A stretch of 64,000 nt of DNA from RPQJ01 sp963696545 (GTDB lineage Bacteria > Pseudomonadota > Gammaproteobacteria > Steroidobacterales > Steroidobacteraceae), in NCBI GenBank assembly GCA_963696545.1, contig CAVOKQ010000019.1, forward strand, positions 62,001 through 126,000, written 5' to 3'. Made by a program: the position numbers and the translations under genes. Under the pieces are notes generated by a model. That model was not told where the DNA came from. It searched no databases and was given only the letters and a program-made list of their open reading frames with translations. Shown here piece after piece: positions 8,565-16,676 of the stretch; within the stretch, counting starts at the first letter, position 1; every line of letters begins with the position of its first letter.

Positions 8565-9158
8565 GGGGTTGCGCTGGTCAGCCAGTTCAGCTGGCTGTTG
8601 TATCTGTTCGGTGCCTTCCTGATCTTCACAGGCATCAAGATGTGGATCATCGCCGATCACATGCCCGACATTGCGAACAACCCGTTGTTGAAGTTCTTGC
8701 AGCGGCACTTGCGGGTCACCGATGGGCTGCGTGGCAACGCCTTCTGGGTGCGTGAGCCCGACCCAGCAACCGGCAAGCTCGAGCGTTTTGCCACGCCGCT
8801 GTTCCTGGCGCTGGTGTTGGTTGAGTTCGTCGACCTGATCTTCGCGGTCGACTCGGTGCCGGCGATTTTCGCCATCACCACCGACCCGTTCATCGTCTAT
8901 ACCAGCAACATCTTCGCCATCCTGGGGCTGCGTGCGCTGTACTTCGCGCTGGCGGCGATGATCCACCGCTTCAAGTACCTGAAGTACGCGCTGGCCCTGG
9001 TGCTGGTGTTCATCGGTTCAAAGATTTTCCTCGTCGGCATCATCGGCAAGATTCCGGCGGTGATCTCGCTGAGCGTGACCTTTGGCCTGATCGCCGGTGG
9101 CGTACTGGTGTCGCTGTGGAAGACGCGCGGGCAGCCTGCTGCCGTGGCGCCCACTTGA
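8565..9158 (+). pseudogene. TerC-family integral membrane protein, 5'-truncated
   Basis: About 198 residues of the central and C-terminal part of a TerC/Alx-type protein: SWLLYLFGAFLIFTGIKMW, FLALVLVEFVDLIFAVDSVP with the family's conserved acidic residues, IFAILGLRALYFALA, and a final helix pair. Full-length TerC proteins are about 320 aa with an N-terminal copy of the same acidic helix; that first 120 or so residues is missing. The frame is closed by a stop at 8523 and only TTG codons could serve as starts. The break coincides with the truncation of the AbgT remnant on the other strand. The remaining C-terminus is intact. Confidence 0.75.
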
Positions 9159-9172
9159 CAGCGGCTGCGGCG

Positions 9173-10087
9173 CTAGGACGCGCTCTCGGCCGCGCCCGCC
9201 TCGATCTCCTCGAGCAGCGGATGCACATGGCGGCCGGCCGGGCGGATCAGGTACAGCAGCTCGCTCAGTTCCGGCACCCGACCGACGCGTTGCAGCCCGA
9301 ACTGCTTGGCGACGTCGGACTCGATCACGGTCGGCACGCAGGCGATGCCGAAGCCACGCTGGGCGAACACCTTGGTCAACGCACTGTCGTCGCAGCGCGC
9401 GACGACACGCGGCGTGAGTCCGCGCTCGGCGAGCCAGGAATCCAGCGCAATGCTGAGCGGCGATTCGGCGGACCCGGCGATCAGCGGTGCGCCGTCGAGG
9501 CAGGCGGGGAAGTCACCGCTCAGCGCCAAGCGCACCTGCGGCGCCCCGACGAAACTCAAGCTGGACTTCAGCAGCAGGCGCCCGCGCATCGAGCGTGCCA
9601 GGTACGGCGGCACGGCCTGGTCCGCCAGCACCGCGTCGAGCTGGTGCGCAGCGAGCCGTCCGAGCAGCCCGGTGACCGTGCCTTCGACGCAGTCGAGCTC
9701 GATGCGATCGCGGTGGCGCTCGAGCAGTGGCGCCAGCACGCGCGCGGTCAGCAGCTTCGGCACGCTGTCCGTGACGCCGAGGCGCAGCCCCAGGCGGCGC
9801 GGTTCGGCGCGGCCGGACATCACGCGGCGCAGTTCCGTGCCGAGGGCGAAGATCGACTCCGCGTAGTCGCGCGCCACCTCGCCGTCGGGCGTCAGCACCA
9901 GACGCCGGCCGGCCCGCTCCAGCAGCGTCCGGCCGAGCGAGTGCTCCAACTCGCGCACCTGCGAGCTCAAGGTCTGCGGCGCGAGGTGCAGGCGGCGCGC
10001 GGCGCCTGTCAGCGAGCCCTCACGCGCGACCTCGTGGAAGTAGTGCAGGTGCTTGAGGTTGATGCGTCCCGGGGGTCGTGCGTTCAT
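9173..10087 (-). CDS. nhaR: LysR-family transcriptional regulator, NhaR-like
   Basis: 304 aa. The N-terminal winged helix-turn-helix (INLKHLHYFHEVAREGSLTG through LAPQTLSSQVRELEHSLG) matches the LysR family, with the NhaR-specific LKHLHYF and LAPQTLSSQ segments. The effector domain (about 95-300) ends in a short NhaR-like tail. NhaR activates Na+/H+ antiporter and envelope genes in enterobacteria, but no antiporter is visible here. It is divergent from the hibernation-factor-like gene at 10185, sharing a 97-bp spacer, which is the natural place for autoregulation and target control. It is convergent with the broken TerC gene (14 bp). The gene symbol is by family resemblance. Confidence 0.8.
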   Translation of the reverse strand: MNARPPGRINLKHLHYFHEVAREGSLTGAARRLHLAPQTLSSQVRELEHSLGRTLLERAGRRLVLTPDGEVARDYAESIFALGTELRRVMSGRAEPRRLGLRLGVTDSVPKLLTARVLAPLLERHRDRIELDCVEGTVTGLLGRLAAHQLDAVLADQAVPPYLARSMRGRLLLKSSLSFVGAPQVRLALSGDFPACLDGAPLIAGSAESPLSIALDSWLAERGLTPRVVARCDDSALTKVFAQRGFGIACVPTVIESDVAKQFGLQRVGRVPELSELLYLIRPAGRHVHPLLEEIEAGAAESAS

Positions 10088-10184
10088 CAGTTTTTCTCGA
10101 AGGCTAGTGCACGTATTTTCTCATTTATTCTGGTTCTTATCGCCCGTAGGATCCACCGGCATCTGCATAGAAGGAGGAACCGCC

Positions 10185-10529
10185 ATGAAGATCGACGTGC
10201 ATGCCCGCCGCTTCAAGCTGACCGAGTCGCTGCGCCATGCGGTCCATCGCGAGATCGCTCGCTTGACCCAGGCGGTCGGCGCCGGCATCACACGGGTGTC
10301 CGTACGCCTGTTCGACGTGAACGGCCTGCGCGGGGGCCCAGACAAGGGCTGTCTGGTGCACGCTCAGTTCACCGACGGCACCTCGATCGTCGGCAGCGAC
10401 GTGGACGCCGACCTGTACCGCTCGGTACCGGCCGCGTTCGAGAAGGTGCTGCGCAGCCGGTACATGAACCGCGCGCGCCGTCGTACGCTGCGACGGCACG
10501 ACCCGCGGGCGCACCTGGACCCGGCCTGA
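10185..10529 (+). CDS. HPF/RaiA-family ribosome-associated (hibernation-like) protein
   Basis: 114 aa; ATG at 10185 directly after a strong AAGGAGGA (10171-10178). Residues MKIDVHARRFKLTESLRHAV open a short beta-alpha-beta-beta-beta-alpha fold of the sigma-54 modulation/S30EA type; RVSVRLFDVNGLRGGPDKGC and VHAQFTDGTSIVGSD are the central strands, and the tail (RARRRTLRRH) is strongly basic, fitting rRNA contact. Short HPF proteins block the decoding site of idle ribosomes under stress. The cardiolipin-synthase-like gene follows 52 bp downstream on the same strand, suggesting a stress operon regulated from the spacer shared with the LysR gene. Confidence 0.75.
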   Translation: MKIDVHARRFKLTESLRHAVHREIARLTQAVGAGITRVSVRLFDVNGLRGGPDKGCLVHAQFTDGTSIVGSDVDADLYRSVPAAFEKVLRSRYMNRARRRTLRRHDPRAHLDPA

Positions 10530-10560
10530 GGGGCGCAGCCCGCGCTGGCGCGCCACGGCC

Positions 10561-10573
10561 GGTGGCAGGCACC
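10561..10573. repeat. palindromic tag, GGTGCC type (variant)
   Basis: GGTGGCAGGCACC, one base different from the GGTGCCAGGCACC core at 57331-57343. It lies 8 nt before the ATG at 10582 and just downstream of the hibernation-factor stop. It is a weaker member of the tag family described in the findings. Confidence 0.4.
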
Positions 10574-10581
10574 ATCGGCCG

Positions 10582-11739
10582 ATGACCGATGTTGAACACC
10601 GCGCCCATGATCCCGCACCAGCGGAACCTACGCCGGAACTGCTCGTAGGCGGCAGCGCCGCCTACGCCTGCATGTGGCGCCTGGTGCGACAGGCGCGGAC
10701 CGCCGTCGAGCTGGAGATTTACATCTACGAGGCGGGTGCGGTCGGTGACCGGTTCCTGGCCGAACTGACCGGCGCGGCGCGACGCGGGGTCCAGGTGCGG
10801 GTGCTGGTGGACGCGTACGGTTCGGACACGTTGCGCCAGGACTATTTCGCGCCACTGATCGCCGCCGGCGGTGAACTGCGCTGGTTCAACCCGAAGCGAC
10901 TTCTGCGCCTCAACTTCCGCAACCACCGCAAATTGCTGCGTGCAGACGGTGAGGCCGTGATCGGTGGACTCAACATCGCCAACGCGTACGACGGCGACGG
11001 CTTCGAGGCCGGCTGGCGCGACTTCGCCGTGCGCGTGGACGGGCCAGTGGTGGACGCGCTCGCCGAGAGCTTCGCCCGCATGTGGGACCTATCCGCTTTC
11101 GGTCGACGCGAGTTCCTCGGTTTCTGGCGCGCGGGCCGGCGGCTTGCCGTTGACGCGCATGGGCAGCCCGAGTTGCTGGTCTCCGGGCCGGGCTGCCCGA
11201 CGGCCGAGTTGCGTCGGCGGCTGCTGTTCGACATCCGGCCCGCGCGCCGGATGCAGGCCTGGGCTGCGTATTTACTGCCGTCGCGGCGCATCGGCGCTGC
11301 GATCCGGGACGCCGCGCGACGTGGCGAGGCCGAGATCATGCTCGGCGAAAGTAGCGACGTACCGGTCTCGCGCTGGGCCAGCGAGCGGCTGTTTACACGC
11401 TTCCTGCGGGCCGGTCTCAGGATCCACTGCTACCGGCCACAGATCGTCCACGCAAAGGTGCTGGTGATCGACGACGTGGTGTACATGGGCTCGAGCAACC
11501 TCGACGTGCGCAGCCTGCTTATCAACTACGAGCTGCTGCTGCGGATACCGTCCGCTGCACTCGCGGCCCGGCTGCGTGCCGAATTCGAGACCGACCGCCG
11601 GCATGCCGACACACTCGATCTGCTGCGCTGGCGGCGTGGACGCCGCTGGTGGCAGTCGTTGCGCTCGTATCTCGCGTACCAGCTGTTGGCGCGACTGGAC
11701 CCGTACCTCGCCGCACGCAGCCTTAGGTCGCTGCGCTGA
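10582..11739 (+). CDS. phospholipase D/cardiolipin synthase family protein (ClsB-like)
   Basis: 385 aa. Two PLD HKD motifs are complete: NHRKLLRADGEAVIGGLN (about residues 113-130) and HAKVLVIDDVVYMGSSN (about 292-308). There is no N-terminal transmembrane region, so it resembles ClsB/YbhO-type synthases that condense phosphatidylglycerol (or PG and PE) to cardiolipin at the inner membrane. The Arg-rich C-terminus (WRRGRRWWQ, YLAYQLLARLDPYLAARS) may be membrane-peripheral. The ATG at 10582 has no strong Shine-Dalgarno; the GGCAGG of the palindromic tag just upstream could substitute. It probably shares an operon with the preceding hibernation-like gene. Confidence 0.85.
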   Translation: MTDVEHRAHDPAPAEPTPELLVGGSAAYACMWRLVRQARTAVELEIYIYEAGAVGDRFLAELTGAARRGVQVRVLVDAYGSDTLRQDYFAPLIAAGGELRWFNPKRLLRLNFRNHRKLLRADGEAVIGGLNIANAYDGDGFEAGWRDFAVRVDGPVVDALAESFARMWDLSAFGRREFLGFWRAGRRLAVDAHGQPELLVSGPGCPTAELRRRLLFDIRPARRMQAWAAYLLPSRRIGAAIRDAARRGEAEIMLGESSDVPVSRWASERLFTRFLRAGLRIHCYRPQIVHAKVLVIDDVVYMGSSNLDVRSLLINYELLLRIPSAALAARLRAEFETDRRHADTLDLLRWRRGRRWWQSLRSYLAYQLLARLDPYLAARSLRSLR

Positions 11740-11808
11740 CGCTCAGCGCCGGTTCCCCGGCTAGAGTCCCGCGACGCACGGCGATGCCGGCCGCCCGCGA
11801 GCGCGGCC
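11733..11808. terminator. two hairpins between convergent cls-like and gyrB genes
   Basis: GCGCTGA-CGC-TCAGCGC (11733-11749) overlaps the stop of the PLD-family gene. GGCCGC with GCGGCC (11789-11794 and 11803-11808) forms a second hairpin. Neither is followed by a long T-run. A bidirectional terminator role is inferred from the convergent gene layout. Confidence 0.45.
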
Positions 11809-11835
11809 TGGTTCAGCTGCCACACCCTACAGCTG

Positions 11836-14244
11836 CTAGACGTCGAGGTTGGTCGCCGACAGCGCGTTGCGCTCGATGAACTCGCGGCGCGGCTCGACCT
11901 GGTCACCCATCAGCGTCGAGAAGATCTCGTCGGCACCGAGCGCATCCTCGATCCTCACCTGCACCAGTCGGCGCGTCTGCGGATTGATCGTCGTGTCCCA
12001 GAGCTGCCCAGGGTTCATCTCGCCGAGTCCCTTGTAGCGCTGTATCGATTGGCCTTTGCGCGCCTGGTCGAGCATCCACATCAGCGCGTCGCGGAACGAG
12101 CTGACTTCCTCGCGGGCGTCGTTCTTCTTCACGTACGCGCCGGGGCCAAAGAGCCCGACCAGCGTGCGCGACAGCTCACTGATGCGCCGGTACTCGCCAG
12201 TACCGAAAAACTCCCGGTGCAGGTGCTTCTCGACCGTGACGCCGTGTTCGCTGCGGCTCACGACCAGGTGCGGTGGCGTGCCCGGCTGCAGCGTCACGGC
12301 ATAGCGACGGCCCGCCGGCTGACCTGCATTCAGCAGTGCTTCGAGCTGCGAACCCCACGTCGCAAGCTTGTCCGGATCTTCGCGATCAGCGGGCGTGAGC
12401 TCCGGCACGTGCAGCATCTGCTCGAGCACGTGCAGGTCGTAGCGTCGCGGCGAGCGGCGCGCGGCTGTCTGGAATTCCATGTAGCGTCGGGCCAGTGTCT
12501 CGAGCGCGCTCGCTGGCATCGGTTGCGCGTCCGCCGCGACAAACAGCTCCGTGTCCTCGAGTGCCGAGCGCAGCAGCAGCGCATTCAGCTCGGCGTCGTC
12601 CTTGATGTAGGTTTCAGTCTTGCCTTTCTTCACTTTGTAAAGTGGAGGCTGGGCAATGTAGATGTGCCCGCGCTCAATAAGAAGTGGGATTTGCCTATAG
12701 AAAAAAGTCAGTAAAAGGGTACGGATATGGGATCCGTCGACATCAGCATCTGTCATGATTATCACGCGGTGATACCGCAGCTTCGCGATGTCGAAGTCGT
12801 CCTTGCCGATGCCGCAGCCGAGCGCCGTGATCAGCGTGCCGACCTCGGCGGACGACAGCATCTTGTCGAAGCGGGCCCGCTCGACGTTCAGGATCTTGCC
12901 CTTCAGCGGCAGGATCGCCTGCGTACGGCGGTCCCTGCCCTGCTTGGCGGAGCCGCCTGCCGAATCGCCCTCGACGATGAAGAGCTCGGACAGCGCGGGA
13001 TCCTTCTCCTGGCAGTCTGCAAGCTTGCCTGGCAGACCCGCGATGTCGAGCGCGCCTTTGCGCCGTGTCAGCTCCCGCGCCTTGCGTGCGGCTTCACGTG
13101 CGCGTGCAGCGTCGATGATCTTGTTGACGATCGCCTTCGCCTGCGCCGGGTTCTCCATCAGGAACTCGCCGAGCTTCTCCGCGACCAGCGACTCGACGAC
13201 AGCTTTCACTTCAGATGAGACCAGCTTGTCCTTGGTCTGCGATGAGAACTTCGGATCCGGCAGCTTGACCGACAGTACGGCGGTCAGGCCTTCGCGTGAG
13301 TCGTCGCCGGTGGTCGGTACGCGGTCTTTCTTGCTGGCCAGTTCACGCTCGATGTAGTCGTTGAGCGTGCGCGTCAACGCCCCGCGGAATCCGGCGAGGT
13401 GCGTGCCACCGTCCTTCTGCGGAATGTTGTTCGTGTAGCAGGACATCGTCTCTGCATACGAATCGTTCCATTGCAGCGCCAGCTCGACGCCCATGCCGTC
13501 CTTTTCGCCACGGAACCAGAAGATCGACTCGTGGACCGCGGTGCGGCTCCGATTCAGGTACCGGACGAATTCCCGGATGCCGCCCTCGTGGTGGAAGCCT
13601 TCGCGGCGGTCGTCGCGCTCGTCGATCAGCTCGATCCTGACGCCGGAATTCAGGAACGAGAGCTCTCGCAGGCGCTTCTGCAGGATCTCGAACTCGAACT
13701 CGAGGTTGGTGAAGATGGTGTCGCTGGGCTTGAAGCGGATCACCGTGCCGCGCTTGTCGCTCGGCCCGTAGGCCATCAGCGGCGCCACCGGCTCGCCCAG
13801 GCGGTACTCCTGACGGTATTCCTGGCCGTCCCGGTACACCGTGAGCTGCAGCGTTTCCGAAAGCGCGTTGACGACCGAGACACCGACTCCGTGCAGGCCG
13901 CCGGAGACCTTGTACGACGAGTCGTCGAACTTCCCTCCGGAGTGCAAGACCGTGAGGATCACCTCGGCCGCCGAGCGGCCCTCCTCCGGATGGATATCCA
14001 CAGGAATTCCACGGCCGTTGTCCGCGACCGTAACCGACTGGTCCTCGTGAATCTTGACGGTGACGTCGGTGCAGTAGCCGGCCAGAGCTTCGTCGATAGC
14101 GTTGTCGACGACTTCGAAAACCATGTGATGCAGACCGGTGCCGTCATCGGTGTCGCCGATGTACATTCCGGGGCGTTTTCGGACAGCGTCGAGGCCCTTT
14201 AAGACCTTGATTTTACTGGAGTCGTAGACGTCGGCGCCGCTCAT
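11836..14244 (-). CDS. gyrB: DNA gyrase subunit B
   Basis: 802 aa, the usual length. GHKL ATPase motifs: ADNGRGIPVDIHPE and GLHGVGVSVVNALSE. TOPRIM: EGDSAGGSAKQGRDR and MTDADVDGSHIR (metal-binding Asp triad). C-terminal QRYKGLGEMNP contacts GyrA. It introduces negative supercoils as an A2B2 complex. The order dnaA-dnaN-recF-gyrB on the minus strand is the conserved origin operon; recF ends 28 bp upstream. Oddity: the stretch 12601-12720, coding for LLLTFFYRQIPLLIERGHIY and the following residues, uses AT-rich codons and is about 43% G+C, unlike the rest of the gene, while the protein stays canonical. Confidence 0.98.
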   Translation of the reverse strand: MSGADVYDSSKIKVLKGLDAVRKRPGMYIGDTDDGTGLHHMVFEVVDNAIDEALAGYCTDVTVKIHEDQSVTVADNGRGIPVDIHPEEGRSAAEVILTVLHSGGKFDDSSYKVSGGLHGVGVSVVNALSETLQLTVYRDGQEYRQEYRLGEPVAPLMAYGPSDKRGTVIRFKPSDTIFTNLEFEFEILQKRLRELSFLNSGVRIELIDERDDRREGFHHEGGIREFVRYLNRSRTAVHESIFWFRGEKDGMGVELALQWNDSYAETMSCYTNNIPQKDGGTHLAGFRGALTRTLNDYIERELASKKDRVPTTGDDSREGLTAVLSVKLPDPKFSSQTKDKLVSSEVKAVVESLVAEKLGEFLMENPAQAKAIVNKIIDAARAREAARKARELTRRKGALDIAGLPGKLADCQEKDPALSELFIVEGDSAGGSAKQGRDRRTQAILPLKGKILNVERARFDKMLSSAEVGTLITALGCGIGKDDFDIAKLRYHRVIIMTDADVDGSHIRTLLLTFFYRQIPLLIERGHIYIAQPPLYKVKKGKTETYIKDDAELNALLLRSALEDTELFVAADAQPMPASALETLARRYMEFQTAARRSPRRYDLHVLEQMLHVPELTPADREDPDKLATWGSQLEALLNAGQPAGRRYAVTLQPGTPPHLVVSRSEHGVTVEKHLHREFFGTGEYRRISELSRTLVGLFGPGAYVKKNDAREEVSSFRDALMWMLDQARKGQSIQRYKGLGEMNPGQLWDTTINPQTRRLVQVRIEDALGADEIFSTLMGDQVEPRREFIERNALSATNLDV

Positions 14245-14272
14245 GGAATACCTGGCGTAGAAGGACGCCGGA

Positions 14273-15346
14273 TTATATCAGACGGGTCACGGAGCCGTGT
14301 TCCACGTGGAACCTCGGGCCGTCCGGCAGCCTTGCAAGGGCAGGATTTGCCGGATCGAGCGCCGTGATGAACAGCTGCGAAGGTAGCGTCAGGACCTCGG
14401 TCAGCAGCCGATCGAGGCTCCGGGAATCGAGCTCCGCGGCCGGGTCATCCACAAGTAGCGCCGCGACGCCGGACCCCTGCTCCGCGTCGCATTGCAACTG
14501 CCCCAGCAGCATCGCCGCGGCGACCAATTTCTGCTGGCCACGGGACACCCGATCACGGGCTGGATGACCGTCCACCCGGACCAGGATGTCCGCCCGATGC
14601 GGACCACTGTGTGTCAGGCCCCGCTCGCGATCACGGACCAGCGAGGCTTCCAGGGACTCCTGCAGCGTCCGTTCGACGGACCAGCCGCGGTTCAGTCCAA
14701 GCTCGATTTTCAGGCCCAGTAGCCGTTGACCGGTGGTGGCGACCGCCGGTCCCAGGCGCTCGACGTATCGCTCCCGGTGATCGGCCACGACCTGGCCAGC
14801 TTCCAGCAATTCCGGATCCCAGGCCTGCACCAGCTGCGGGGACTGCCCGGCCTTCAGGGCGGCGTTTCGCTGTCGCAGCGCCCGCTGATACCGGCGCCAG
14901 TGATCCACGAAAGTTGGTTCCACGTGGAACACTCCCCAGTCGAGGTAGCGGCGCCGCTCCTGCGGTCCGCCGTCCACAAGCCGGTGCACCTCCGGGTCGA
15001 TCGCCTGCACCGGTAACCGGGTCGCGAGTTCCGCCAGGCCGGAGACAGGCCGTCCGGCGTAGCGGGCTTCGATCCCATTGGCGTCCACCCGCATTCCAAT
15101 CGGTTGCGAAATCCCGGTAGTCTCGATCCGCCCCGTCAGCGTGAATTGCTTCGTGCCGGCCCGGACCAGCGTGTCACTGCGATTGGTGCGGAAGGAGCGG
15201 CCACGCCCCAGAAAGAAAATCGCCTCGAGCAAGCTGGTCTTGCCCGAGGCGTTCTGGCCGCTGACCAGGTTGCAGCGACTATCAAACTCCAGCTCGGCCC
15301 TTGCAACGCACCGGAAATCCTCGATGCCGAGCCTCTGCAGGCTCAT
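14273..15346 (-). CDS. recF: DNA replication and repair protein RecF
   Basis: 357 aa. SMC-like ATPase: Walker A GQNASGKTSLLE (about 31-42), signature VSRGQQKLVAAAML, and Walker B ALLVDDPAAELD. RecF loads RecA at single-strand gaps through RecFOR. It lies 17 bp after dnaN and 28 bp before gyrB in the dnaA operon. Two parS sites sit inside its coding sequence, at the codons for FHVEP and FHVEH, so the gene doubles as the centromere-like segregation locus. Confidence 0.96.
   Translation of the reverse strand: MSLQRLGIEDFRCVARAELEFDSRCNLVSGQNASGKTSLLEAIFFLGRGRSFRTNRSDTLVRAGTKQFTLTGRIETTGISQPIGMRVDANGIEARYAGRPVSGLAELATRLPVQAIDPEVHRLVDGGPQERRRYLDWGVFHVEPTFVDHWRRYQRALRQRNAALKAGQSPQLVQAWDPELLEAGQVVADHRERYVERLGPAVATTGQRLLGLKIELGLNRGWSVERTLQESLEASLVRDRERGLTHSGPHRADILVRVDGHPARDRVSRGQQKLVAAAMLLGQLQCDAEQGSGVAALLVDDPAAELDSRSLDRLLTEVLTLPSQLFITALDPANPALARLPDGPRFHVEHGSVTRLI
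14298..14313. promoter_or_regulatory. parS: parS site 1 (ParB-binding)
   Basis: TGTTCCACGTGGAACC matches the Pseudomonas-type parS and is one terminal base short of a perfect 16-bp palindrome. It lies near the 3' end of recF, about 2.5 kb from the dnaA-dnaN spacer. The parA and parB genes are in this window. Confidence 0.85.
14916..14931. promoter_or_regulatory. parS: parS site 2 (ParB-binding)
   Basis: GGTTCCACGTGGAACA is the reverse complement of site 1, 603 bp downstream of it and also inside recF. A pair of sites so close to the origin is the expected ParB loading zone. Confidence 0.85.
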
Positions 15347-15362
15347 CGGGCTGCAACCATCC

Positions 15363-16463
15363 TCACAGCCTCATTGGCATCACGACGAACCGCGCACTCG
15401 GATCCGTGCTCGAGCGGATCAGGCAGCTGCTGTTGCCGTCCGTCAGGCCGACCTCGACGTCGGGGCCGTCCGTCGCCGCCAGCGCGTCGAGCAGGTAGTT
15501 GACGTTGAAGCCGATCTCGAGCTCCGGCCCGTCATAGGCCACTTCGAGCTCTTCCTCGGCTTCTTCCTGCTCAGGGTTGTGCGACTGGATGATCAGCGCT
15601 GCCGGCTTCACCGCGAATCGGATCCCGCGGTACTTCTCGTTCGAAAGGATCGCAGCGCGCTGCAGCGCCTGGCGCAGATCCTCGCGGATGGCGGCAACGA
15701 TCAATGGCGGATTATTCGGGATCACGCGGCCGTATTCCGGGAATCGCCCATCGATCAGCTTCGAAGTGAAGCGAATATCGCCGATCTGGACGCGAACATG
15801 ATTGCTGCCGATCGCAAGCTCGAGCGTCTGGTCCTCGTTGCCGAGAATTCGCTGCAGCTCGAGTACGCCTTTTCGGGGCACGATCACCTGCTGGCCGGAT
15901 TTTGCGCCTTCAGCCAGCTCGATCTCGCACAAAGCCAGCCGATGGCCGTCAGTCGCGACAGATCGGAGCACTTTCGCCGAAGTTTCCAGCAACATGCCGT
16001 TCAGGTAATAGCGCACGTCCTGCTGGGCCATCGAGAAATGGGTCTTTTCCAGCAGCCGCTTGAACTCCTTCTGTGGAACCTTGAGCGTCTGCTGGGCGTT
16101 GATCTCGTCGACCGTCGGGAACTCGGACGCGGGCAATGTCGTGAGTGTGAATCGACTCTTCCGCGCCCGGACCACCATGCGCTCACCTTCGAGCGTCAGG
16201 TTGATCTCGACGCCATCCGGCAGCGCGCGACAGATGTCGAGCAGCTTGCGCCCAGGGACGGTCACGTCGCCGGCTCGCTGCACGTCCACCTCGGACGTCG
16301 CGACGAGTTCGACTTCGAGGTCCGTCGCCGTCACGGCAAGACGTCCACCCTTCGCCGACAACAGCACGTTCGCGAGGATCGGCATGGTCTGCCGACGTTC
16401 GACGACGCCGATCACGGCCTGCAGGGGTCCAAGAATCGCTTCACGCTTCGCAATGATCTTCAT
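15363..16463 (-). CDS. dnaN: DNA polymerase III sliding clamp, beta subunit
   Basis: 366 aa, the standard length, from MKIIAKREAILGPLQAVIGV; the frame is open 20 codons further upstream but that part lies in the AT-rich spacer and is not conserved. Three successive clamp domains are present, ending in the typical C-terminal residues FVVMPMRL. The dimeric ring tethers DNA polymerase III and other polymerases to DNA. It is followed 17 bp later by recF and preceded by the dnaA-dnaN spacer that probably contains oriC. Confidence 0.97.
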   Translation of the reverse strand: MKIIAKREAILGPLQAVIGVVERRQTMPILANVLLSAKGGRLAVTATDLEVELVATSEVDVQRAGDVTVPGRKLLDICRALPDGVEINLTLEGERMVVRARKSRFTLTTLPASEFPTVDEINAQQTLKVPQKEFKRLLEKTHFSMAQQDVRYYLNGMLLETSAKVLRSVATDGHRLALCEIELAEGAKSGQQVIVPRKGVLELQRILGNEDQTLELAIGSNHVRVQIGDIRFTSKLIDGRFPEYGRVIPNNPPLIVAAIREDLRQALQRAAILSNEKYRGIRFAVKPAALIIQSHNPEQEEAEEELEVAYDGPELEIGFNVNYLLDALAATDGPDVEVGLTDGNSSCLIRSSTDPSARFVVMPMRL

Positions 16464-16676
16464 CTGGATGCTTCCGGAAATAATTCTCTTATTAGATTTC
16501 TCTATTACTACTGTTATTAGCACGCCCGCAAGCGGTGCAGAACCCAGTTTTCCTCATGTACCGCGATCACTTGCGCCAAGTGCAAGCCTGCGGGCAACTC
16601 TACCGCTCCCTGTCCGCAGCCTGTGGACGAAATGTGGACGCATAATCGTGCACGGCTTCTCCACAGGCTGGCCACA
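16464..16676. other. oriC: candidate replication origin (oriC) in the dnaA-dnaN spacer
   Basis: The 213-bp spacer has a strongly AT-rich tract at about 16478-16520 next to dnaN, in otherwise GC-rich DNA, suitable as a duplex-unwinding element. Beside dnaA are DnaA-box-like 9-mers: TTCTCCACA (16657-16665, one mismatch to TTATCCACA) and the reverse-orientation TGTGGACGA (16622-16630) and TGTGGACGC (16633-16641). A further box-like TGTGGATAT lies upstream of dnaA at 18094-18102. The dnaA-dnaN position is a known origin site in many bacteria. GC-skew inversion was not computed. Confidence 0.55.
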
